DNA of 7,215 nt from Desulfobulbaceae bacterium. GTDB lineage: Bacteria; Desulfobacterota; Desulfobulbia; Desulfobulbales; Desulfocapsaceae. The notes beneath the pieces were generated by a model. That model did not search any database, was not told where the DNA came from, and saw nothing but the letters and a program-made list of their open reading frames with translations. Location: positions 1 to 7,215 of the forward strand of contig JAUVON010000138.1 of NCBI GenBank assembly GCA_030599175.1. Direction: 5' to 3'. Shown in pieces: positions 1 through 5,277 of the stretch; within the stretch, counting starts at the first letter, position 1; each line of letters begins with the position of its first letter. Both the position numbers and the translations under genes were made by a program.

Positions 1-436
1 AAAGGAGCGGGCTATAAGCCGAATTCTGTACTCTGTAAAGAGCCATGATCATTTCACTGGGATGTTGATTGCTCAACACCTCTTGCAACCTACCCGGAGA
101 TTTCGAACGGGCCGCTCTCAAACATCTCCCTATTTGGTCTTGCTCCGGATGGGGTTTACCCTGCCTCCCATGTCACCATGGAAGCGGTGAGCTCTTACCT
201 CGCCGTTTCACCCTTACCCGGCACTCAGCTTGTTATACAATGACCATGCCATTAACCACTCTCGAAGCTGCAGCATGTGTATGAACATTATAAAACAAAC
301 TGAGTGCCGGGCGGTTTGTTTTCTGTGGCACTTTCCCCCGGTCACCCGGCGTTCGTGTTACGAACCATCCTGCCCTGCGGAGTTCGGACTTTCCTCTCCG
401 GTCAGTCGACCGGGGCGATCATGCGCCCGCTCCGAG
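1..436 (-). ncRNA. rnpB: RNase P RNA, bacterial class A (catalytic subunit), 3' edge at window boundary
   Basis: This is the ribozyme that removes 5' leaders from pre-tRNAs together with the RnpA protein. Read on the minus strand it carries the family signatures. The 5' conserved block GAGAGGAAAGUCCGAACUC lies at 380-398, and the 3' conserved block ACAGAAUUCGGCUUAU at 14-29; together these form the P4 core. The GGUAAACCCC loop at 151-160 is the L15 element that base-pairs with the tRNA 3' CCA, typical of class A. Helix P1 is a perfect 9-bp pairing of 425-433 with 4-12, so the mature RNA is essentially complete, about 430 nt; the exact 3' end and the terminator may lie outside the window. It is longer than the E. 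coli RNA (377 nt), mainly because of an extended P12 arm at about 217-311. It lies 43 nt downstream of the zinc-ribbon gene on the same strand. The plus-strand ORFs across it are not genes. Confidence 0.97.
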
Positions 437-453
437 TTTAAATGTAGCTGGAA

Positions 454-482
454 ATTATAAAAGATGAAACAAAAAATATCTA
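454..482 (-). promoter_or_regulatory. Candidate rnpB promoter
   Basis: On the minus strand a perfect TATAAT -10 hexamer lies at 454-459, about 20 nt upstream of the P1 helix. The -35 position at 17-bp spacing (477-482, TAGATA) is a poor match and overlaps the stop codon of the zinc-ribbon gene. A second possible -10, TACATT at 441-446, would place the transcription start almost exactly at the P1 base (about 434). RNase P RNA may therefore have its own promoter within the 43-nt gap, in addition to read-through from the upstream operon. The -10 is seen in the sequence; its use is inferred. Confidence 0.4.
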
Positions 483-1202
483 TTTATCTTCCTCGGCAGG
501 TGGAACATAATACATGATACGCTGGCAGGTAGGGCAGTCAAACATCATATCGCCTTTAAGCAGCATATTGAATTGCTGGGGAGGAATAGCCATAAAACAA
601 CCTTGGCATACGCCGGCCACCACATTAACCACTGCCAGCCCGTTCCGGCGTTCGCGAAGGGTATTGTATTTACGTAATGTGTTCTCTTTAATCTGCTTCG
701 CCTGCCTCTTGCGACCGTTATCTTTAGATTTTTTGCCCTTATTGATCTTCGCGATATTAGTACCTACTTTTTCCGTCTCCTCTGCAACCAGCTGTTTCTC
801 ACCTTTGAGAAGGTTTCGTTCTTCTCCTACCTGGGCGTCCAGCTTCTCGATCTCCTCCATGAGGCTGATAATTTTTTCCTCATTCTCTTTGACGCTTTTT
901 TTGGCATCCTCTATTTCTTTGAGCAGGGCAGTCTGTTCGCGTCCGGTTTGTACCTGCATCATTTTAGACTGCCGCTCTCTGACATGATTCATTTTGTCCG
1001 ACACTTCATCTTCGAGGATGCGCCTCTCCTTTACATGGGATGCCATTTTTTCCTGCAGCTCATTGATGGTATTTTCTCTCTCTGCAAGAGCTGAAATACG
1101 GTCATCAAGTCTGTTCTGCTCTGACTTGACTGCACTGTCTATCTGATCAATCTGCAAGTCAATGGCCTGGAGATCCACGAGTTGGGTTATATGTTCGTTC
1201 AA
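480..1202 (-). CDS. C4-type zinc-ribbon, coiled-coil protein (DUF164 / zf-RING_7 family)
   Basis: This 240-residue soluble protein has two parts. Residues about 5-185 are almost continuous charged heptad-like helix (many E, K, R, Q and L), expected to form an antiparallel coiled-coil hairpin. Residues about 196-232 form a zinc ribbon with C199-x2-C202 (VCQGC) and C223-x2-C226 (DCPTC), ending in the family-typical RIMYY. The best-studied relative is Helicobacter pylori HP0958, a coiled-coil plus zinc-ribbon protein linked to RpoN and to flagellin mRNA; the general role elsewhere is unsettled and may involve RNA or protein binding. The start is a TTG codon (1200-1202): it follows AGGAGA at 1209-1214 by 6 nt, and the next in-frame Met is near residue 53, inside the coiled coil. 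TTG overlaps the nif3 stop as TTGA, which suggests translational coupling. Family assignment is firm; the function is not. Confidence 0.92.
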   Translation of the reverse strand: MNEHITQLVDLQAIDLQIDQIDSAVKSEQNRLDDRISALAERENTINELQEKMASHVKERRILEDEVSDKMNHVRERQSKMMQVQTGREQTALLKEIEDAKKSVKENEEKIISLMEEIEKLDAQVGEERNLLKGEKQLVAEETEKVGTNIAKINKGKKSKDNGRKRQAKQIKENTLRKYNTLRERRNGLAVVNVVAGVCQGCFMAIPPQQFNMLLKGDMMFDCPTCQRIMYYVPPAEEDK

Positions 1203-2047
1203 AGTTCTTCTCCTGTAGTTTTGTTTCCGTATTTTTTATCAACCAGAGAAAAAGGATGACGCTCTGTCTCTGATTGCCTGATTGCTATATTCCAGCCTTG
1301 ACTACTACCTGCCCGGCGCAGCTTTCTGGCAAGAAGGCTGACCGATGGCTGTTCTGTGGCAAAATGGGTACCATCAATGATACAAAAGCTGTTTTCAACG
1401 GCCCAGATTGCTGTACTGTGTTTGATCTCAGAGGAAAGGTAAACATCTGCGCCACGGGCAAGGGCCTCTGTTGCCAGGTCAGAGCCACTGCCACCGCATA
1501 CAGCGACGGTGGTTACTGTTTCAGGAATGTCTCCAGCTACCAGGACAGAGCGAAGATTGAGCACTTCCAGTATTTTTTTCATGAAAACGGTGTCGGCAAC
1601 AGGGGTGCTGAAGTTGCCAATCCTGCCCAGTCCAGTCCCGACATCATATCTTTCATCGGCGGGGAGCAGGGGGGTGAGTCCTGTGAGTCCAAGTAAGGCA
1701 CCAAGGATGTCACTGACCCCGTCAACTGCACTGTCGAGGTTGGTATGACAGCCAATGATGGCAATTTTATGTGCCAGTGCTTTTTCCAGCAGCCTACCGC
1801 TCGGGTGGGCGGTATTGATGGACGGGAGTGGCTGAAAGATAACGGGATGATGGGTGATGACAGTATTGGCTCCCAGTACCAGTGCCTCATCAATAAGCGA
1901 GTTGGTCGGGTCAAGTCCTATGAGGATGGATGTCACTTCCTGATCAGGATTCCCGATGAGAAGACCCACATTGTCCCATGGCTCCGCCAGACTGAAAGGA
2001 GCATCCAGGTTGAGACTGTTGACAATATCTTTAACGTGTGGAACCAT
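1199..2047 (-). CDS. Nif3-like dinuclear metal centre protein (YbgI / 'GTP cyclohydrolase I type 2' family)
   Basis: This 282-residue protein belongs to the Nif3/YbgI family, whose members assemble into toroidal hexamers carrying a two-metal site; the physiological reaction is still uncertain. Visible family features in order are the N-terminal LAEPWDNVGLLIG (residues 20-32), THHPVIF (65-71, ligands H66 and H67), GCHTNLD (99-105, ligands H101 and D105) and DGTHFATE (225-232, ligands H228 and E232). The H-x3-D and H-x3-E spacings match E. coli YbgI. The length fits the short form without the PII-like insert found in some homologues. The ATG start lines up with family N termini (VKDIVNSLN...), but I see no good Shine-Dalgarno before it. 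It is the first gene of a two-gene operon with the zinc-ribbon gene, with a TTGA overlap. Upstream lies a strong terminator hairpin only about 30 nt before the ATG, suggesting attenuation or read-through control. Confidence 0.94.
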   Translation of the reverse strand: MVPHVKDIVNSLNLDAPFSLAEPWDNVGLLIGNPDQEVTSILIGLDPTNSLIDEALVLGANTVITHHPVIFQPLPSINTAHPSGRLLEKALAHKIAIIGCHTNLDSAVDGVSDILGALLGLTGLTPLLPADERYDVGTGLGRIGNFSTPVADTVFMKKILEVLNLRSVLVAGDIPETVTTVAVCGGSGSDLATEALARGADVYLSSEIKHSTAIWAVENSFCIIDGTHFATEQPSVSLLARKLRRAGSSQGWNIAIRQSETERHPFSLVDKKYGNKTTGEEL

Positions 2048-2073
2048 ACTGTTTCACTGAGTTTTCAGGTACT

Positions 2074-2111
2074 AAACAAAAAAAGGTACACCCCTCGGGG
2101 ATGTACCTTTT
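2074..2111 (-). terminator. Strong intrinsic terminator between the tRNA gene and nif3
   Basis: Reading the minus strand, GGTACA-T-CCCC pairs with GGGG-TGTACC around a tiny loop (stem 2085-2107, extendable by AAAA/TTTT to 2081-2111). It is followed by a run of seven T (2078-2084). This is a textbook rho-independent terminator for transcripts moving leftward. It lies about 140 nt past the tRNA 3' end and about 30 nt before the nif3 start codon. It could end the tRNA transcript, or act as an attenuator in the nif3 operon leader. In the other direction the hairpin is followed by only four T, so it is a weaker terminator there. Confidence 0.8.
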
Positions 2112-2161
2112 AGTTCACCTTGCCTGATTTGGCACTTTGTGTCCAAAACAGATGCGAAAGT

Positions 2162-2187
2162 AAGGGGTGTCGTTCCTCCCCTTTTTT
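2162..2187. promoter_or_regulatory. Leader hairpin able to pair with the terminator arm (candidate antiterminator segment)
   Basis: On the minus strand AAGGGG (2178-2183) and CCCCTT (2162-2167) form a 6-bp hairpin with a 10-nt loop. The same strand contains ACACCCCT (2163-2170), perfectly complementary over 8 nt to AGGGGTGT (2088-2095), which lies in the 3' arm of the downstream terminator. This gives two mutually exclusive folds, as in transcription attenuators. On the plus strand the hairpin is followed by a run of T (2182-2187) and would look like a terminator, but there is no plus-strand gene upstream. The pairings are seen; regulation is inferred. Confidence 0.35.
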
Positions 2188-2252
2188 GTATGTAGAAGAC
2201 TCTTTTTTTCAAGGATCCTGTTATCTGTTTTCGGCCGGACACTAGTGTGCAA

Positions 2253-2329
2253 TGGTGGGCGCAGTAGGACTCGAACCTACGACCGATCGGTTATGAGCCG
2301 ATGGCTCTAGCCAACTGAGCTATGCGCCC
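2253..2329 (-). tRNA. tRNA with CAU anticodon (elongator Met or Ile2)
   Basis: This 77-nt cloverleaf includes an encoded CCA end (2253-2255). Acceptor stem GGGCGCA/TGCGCCC is perfect (7 bp) with discriminator A. The D arm is GCTC/GAGC. The anticodon stem ATCGG/CCGAT encloses loop CTCATAA, with anticodon CAT at 2293-2295. The T stem GTAGG/CCTAC encloses TTCGAGT. The paired first base of the acceptor stem and the general form exclude initiator tRNA. Whether it decodes AUG (Met) or, after lysidine modification by TilS, AUA (Ile2) cannot be decided from the anticodon alone. The anticodon and T-arm region resembles bacterial Ile2 sequences as I remember them, so Ile2 is a serious option. It has its own promoter upstream. 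Confidence 0.96.
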
Positions 2330-2349
2330 ATTTTTAATAATAAACGTTT

Positions 2350-2379
2350 TATATAAAAATATTTGAGTGTAAATGTCAA
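2350..2379 (-). promoter_or_regulatory. Sigma70-type promoter of the tRNA gene
   Basis: On the minus strand a perfect TTGACA -35 box (2374-2379) is followed after 17 nt by TTATAT (2351-2356), or after 18 nt by TATATA (2350-2355). Both are near-consensus -10 boxes in a very AT-rich spacer and downstream region. The predicted start is near 2343, giving a leader of about 14 nt before the mature tRNA 5' end at 2329, which is normal for a tRNA gene. Confidence 0.8.
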
Positions 2380-2390
2380 TTAAAAAACGC

Positions 2391-2420
2391 AGGAAAAATA
2401 GAAAACATTTTATTTTTCCT
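2391..2420. repeat. Long AT-rich inverted repeat upstream of the tRNA promoter
   Basis: AGGAAAAATA (2391-2400) is the exact inverse complement of TATTTTTCCT (2411-2420). Continuing inward adds one G-T and two A-T pairs, for a 13-pair stem with a 4-nt loop. It lies 12 bp upstream of the tRNA -35 box and about 135 bp upstream of the M48 start codon. Read on the minus strand it is followed by GCG and six T, so it could be an AT-rich terminator blocking leftward transcription from the divergent region. It could also be an operator or a bent-DNA upstream element. The symmetry is certain; the role is not known. Confidence 0.55.
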
Positions 2421-2444
2421 CAGTATGATAGGATGGCCACGACT

Positions 2445-2460
2445 TGGAATCGGTATTGCC
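2445..2460 (+). promoter_or_regulatory. Possible sigma54 (-24/-12) promoter for the M48 peptidase gene
   Basis: TGGAATCGGTATTGCC contains the invariant GG (2446-2447) and GC (2458-2459) exactly 10 nt apart, with TTGC at the -12 side. The -24 side lacks the usual CACG. A start near 2471 would leave an untranslated leader of about 85 nt before the start codon at 2556. No convincing sigma70 promoter was seen in 2421-2555. Short degenerate motifs like this occur by chance, so this is only a candidate. Confidence 0.25.
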
Positions 2461-2555
2461 AAAAAGGGAAGTATAGTTATTCTCTACCTGAAGTTTTACA
2501 GATAGTCATGAAACCGGGCTTAAAGAGATAATAAATTCGTAAGGAATTCTGCTAA

Positions 2556-4400
2556 ATGTACAATAATTTACTCATTTTTCTGGTAGCGATCTTTCTTTTC
2601 AGTGTGGATAGTGTGCCGGATACACCGCTATTGCCCGGCTGGCAGGGAGGATTGCTTTTTCTTTTCCTGCTCGTGGGATTTGGTTGGCTTGCTGGGAAAT
2701 TATTCAAGAGATCCGGGGCAACTGAGGCAGGTGGATATTTCCAAACCGAAAAGCAGTTATCCGTATGTAGTCTCTGCTTTTTTGCGGCGACGCTCTATCT
2801 CTGTGATTTGAAATATTATCTTTCACAGTTCTCTATAGGAAACAGTATGCCTGGCCTGGTAAATGTTGCCGGGCTTCTGGTTTTTGTTCTTTACCTGAGC
2901 CTTATGTGGCGGGCGGGAAGGAAAAACTATCAAAATATCTTTAGACGAGAATATTCAACCACCAGTTTTATCGTTTCGAATCTGAAGGCAAATTTACCCA
3001 TTGTTCTGCCCTGGATCGCTCTTTCTCTTCTCTACGATCTGATTGGTCTGCTGCCATTTCCAGGGGTACAGCAGCTTTTTTCTTCAGAATGGGGGGATCT
3101 GTTTATATTTATGATTTTTCTTCTCTTTGTTCTTCTCTTTTTCCCGCCGCTTGTGCGCAGGTTATGGGGATGCAGGAAGCTGCCTGAAGGATCACTGAAA
3201 AGTCATCTCGATGGTTTTTGTGCACGGCTGGGGTTCAAGACAGACTATTATCTATGGCCGCTCTTTGAGGGGAGGGTCTTGACTGCCGGGGTTATTGGGA
3301 TCGTTCCGGGGCTGCGATACATCCTCATAACTCCTGCACTAATAGAGACCCTTACCCTTGATGAGCTTGATGCCGTTATGGCTCATGAAATAGGTCATGT
3401 GAAGAAACGTCATCTCCTTCTCTATGTTTTTCTTATCGCAGGGTTCAGCATCCTCGCCGGTATGGTTGCAGAGCCCTTTGTTTATCTGATGCTTTCGTTT
3501 GATTTTTTAAACAAGATCATAATTGAGCAGGAGATGGTGCTGGGCAATATTCTTACAGTTTTCGGTGCTGTATCTCTGCTCATCTTTATGGTTGTCTATT
3601 TCAGATATCTCTTTGGATATTTTATTCGTAACTTTGAACGACAGGCGGATCTCTACACCTTGTCTGTAATGGGTGACAGTCGGGCATTGGTTTCAGCCTT
3701 TGAAAAAATTGCAGTTCTAAGCGGAAATATCAGGGATCAACCGAACTGGCACCATTTCAGCATTGCTGAACGTATCGACTGCCTGGAACAGGGGGAAGAT
3801 GAACCAGAGCGCGTTGAGCGCCATAACAAAAAGGTACGGTATAGTCTTCTGGCCTATCTTGTGATGATTATTGCCACTGTTTTTCTTGTCGGACAGATTC
3901 CAACTGAAAGGCTGGAGAAACAGTACCAGGAAAATTTTGCCGAAGCAGTCCTTCTGCAAAAGGCTAAACAAGAGCCTGACCGGGCCCTCTGGCAGCGCAT
4001 GATCGGGGATCTAATGCTGACCAAGAAAATGAGCAGAAAAGCTTTTGAGGCCTATGAAAAGGCCTACTCCATGGATCCGGCAAACCCTGAAATTATGAAT
4101 AACCTTGCCTGGCTGCTTCTGACCAGTGAAGATCTCTCCCTGAGGGATCCATTAAAAGCTCTGACCCTGGCAAGAGGAGCTGCAACCCTGCAGCCCAAAG
4201 GATATATTTTTGATACCCTGGCCACGGCCTATTGGGCCAACAATTTAATTGATGAGGCGGTTCGAGCTGAGAAACTTGCCATGCAGGCAGATGTCAGTCA
4301 GAGACGTTTTTATCAGGCACAGATTGTAAAGTTTACCACTGAATCTTATCTGGAGGCAGAGCAGGTTCAAAACACCGGCCAAGATGAAACGAAGAAATAA
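2556..4400 (+). CDS. Integral-membrane M48 family zinc metallopeptidase with C-terminal TPR repeats
   Basis: This 614-residue protein is expected in the inner membrane. Hydrophobic segments lie at about 4-17, 32-49, 68-84, 101-118, 146-166, 180-200, 286-306, 328-348 and 430-446. The catalytic part carries the zinc motif HEIGH (277-281; H277, E278, H281) within LDAVMAHEIGHVKKRH, and the likely third ligand E361 in NFERQADLYTL, the E-x3-D signature of M48 (HtpX/Ste24-like) peptidases. The preceding TAGVIGIVPGLRYILI block (243-258) is the usual edge-strand region. After the last membrane segment come about three TPR-like helical pairs (478-580: ALWQRMIGDL..., PEIMNNLAWLL..., YIFDTLATAYW...), a likely binding platform. 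Family members act in membrane or envelope protein quality control; substrate unknown. AAGGA at 2541-2545 lies 10 nt before the ATG. The gene ends 15 nt before nfo, so they are probably co-transcribed. All visible catalytic residues are intact. Confidence 0.92.
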   Translation: MYNNLLIFLVAIFLFSVDSVPDTPLLPGWQGGLLFLFLLVGFGWLAGKLFKRSGATEAGGYFQTEKQLSVCSLCFFAATLYLCDLKYYLSQFSIGNSMPGLVNVAGLLVFVLYLSLMWRAGRKNYQNIFRREYSTTSFIVSNLKANLPIVLPWIALSLLYDLIGLLPFPGVQQLFSSEWGDLFIFMIFLLFVLLFFPPLVRRLWGCRKLPEGSLKSHLDGFCARLGFKTDYYLWPLFEGRVLTAGVIGIVPGLRYILITPALIETLTLDELDAVMAHEIGHVKKRHLLLYVFLIAGFSILAGMVAEPFVYLMLSFDFLNKIIIEQEMVLGNILTVFGAVSLLIFMVVYFRYLFGYFIRNFERQADLYTLSVMGDSRALVSAFEKIAVLSGNIRDQPNWHHFSIAERIDCLEQGEDEPERVERHNKKVRYSLLAYLVMIIATVFLVGQIPTERLEKQYQENFAEAVLLQKAKQEPDRALWQRMIGDLMLTKKMSRKAFEAYEKAYSMDPANPEIMNNLAWLLLTSEDLSLRDPLKALTLARGAATLQPKGYIFDTLATAYWANNLIDEAVRAEKLAMQADVSQRRFYQAQIVKFTTESYLEAEQVQNTGQDETKK

Positions 4401-4415
4401 AGGAAGAGACAGGAT

Positions 4416-5273
4416 ATGCCAAAACTGGGCGCACATGAATCGGTGAGCGGAGGCTTGCATCTCGCTTTTGAGAGGATCCAACGGGTGGGGGGAGATGCTC
4501 TGCAGATCTTTACCCGCAACCAACGCCAATGGACACCGGCAGAACTGAAAGAAGAGGAGGTTCAACTCTATAGAGAAGCCCATGAAAAGAGTGGCTCGAT
4601 GCCGGTTGCCTCCCACGGCTCCTATCTGGTTAATTTTGCCACCGCAAAAGAGGAGTTGCTTAAAAAATCTACCCGGGCATTTGTTCTTGAACTGCAGCGG
4701 TGTCAACAACTTAAAATACCCTATGTGGTACTGCATCCGGGCTCCCATGGGGGTGACGGTATTGAGGCAGGACTGAACCGATTTGTTGCAGGACTTGATC
4801 ATGCAATTAAACAGAGCGAAACTGAGGTGGAGGTCTTGATTGAGACTACGGCAGGACAGGGAACGGGGCTTGGCGCCGGCTTTGAAGAGCTGGCATACAT
4901 CCTGCAGAATTCACAACATTCCAGCCGATTAGGGGTTTGTGTAGATACCTGCCATATCTTTGCTGCCGGTTATGATATACGATCTGCTGAGAGCTATAAT
5001 GCAACAATTTCAGAACTGGATCATCAGGTTGGGTTGCGAAGGGTGAAGTTTTTCCACTTAAATGATTCAAAAAAAGAGTTGGGCAGTCGTGTGGACAGAC
5101 ACGAGCATATTGGTAAAGGTGCTATCGGCCTGGCCGGTTTTAAAAACCTGCTCAACGATCCCCGTTTTGCCGATCTACCAATGACCCTTGAAACGCCGAA
5201 AAGCGACGATCTTGAGGAAGACAGGCAGAATCTTAAGACTCTGCGGTCTTTAATGGAGCTAGCTAAGAGGTGA
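4416..5273 (+). CDS. nfo: Endonuclease IV (AP endonuclease, deoxyribonuclease IV)
   Basis: This 285-residue enzyme cleaves DNA 5' of abasic sites and removes damaged 3' ends in base-excision repair, in the cytoplasm, using a three-zinc centre in a TIM barrel. Family blocks are all present: GAHESVSGG (5-13), SHGSYLVN (66-73), HPGS (107-110), IETTAGQG (142-149), CVDTCHIFAAGYD (175-187), HLNDSKKELGSRVDRHEHIGKG and LETPK (258-262). All nine metal ligands can be placed at a constant offset of two from E. coli Nfo: H67, H107, E143, D177, H180, H214, D227, H229 and E259. The length equals that of the E. coli protein. The start follows AGGAAG (4401-4406) by 9 nt and lies 15 nt past the M48 stop, which points to an operon. 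Two stop codons (TGA, TAA) follow each other at the end, and no terminator is visible after it. Confidence 0.98.
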   Translation: MPKLGAHESVSGGLHLAFERIQRVGGDALQIFTRNQRQWTPAELKEEEVQLYREAHEKSGSMPVASHGSYLVNFATAKEELLKKSTRAFVLELQRCQQLKIPYVVLHPGSHGGDGIEAGLNRFVAGLDHAIKQSETEVEVLIETTAGQGTGLGAGFEELAYILQNSQHSSRLGVCVDTCHIFAAGYDIRSAESYNATISELDHQVGLRRVKFFHLNDSKKELGSRVDRHEHIGKGAIGLAGFKNLLNDPRFADLPMTLETPKSDDLEEDRQNLKTLRSLMELAKR

Positions 5274-5277
5274 TAAG

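Noticed and set aside
69..460. Two plus-strand ORFs (71 and 76 codons) across the left end
   Set aside because: They lie entirely antisense to the RNase P RNA, whose conserved blocks and helices explain the sequence.
2162..2187. Plus-strand terminator reading of AAGGGG...CCCCTTTTTT
   Set aside because: No plus-strand gene precedes it; both neighbouring genes run on the minus strand, so it is better explained as part of the minus-strand leader.
2115..2215. Minus-strand open frame ending ...FGHKVPNQAR at TGA 2115-2117, directly before the terminator
   Set aside because: No plausible start codon with a ribosome binding site opens the frame within the space after the tRNA. It looks leader-like but cannot be supported as a gene.
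2239..2248. ACACTAGTGT palindrome close to the tRNA 3' end
   Set aside because: A 10-bp palindrome is too short to weigh, and no T-run follows that would make it a terminator.
4245..4802. 185-codon minus-strand ORF across the M48/nfo junction
   Set aside because: It is a shadow antisense to two well-supported genes and has no recognisable domain.
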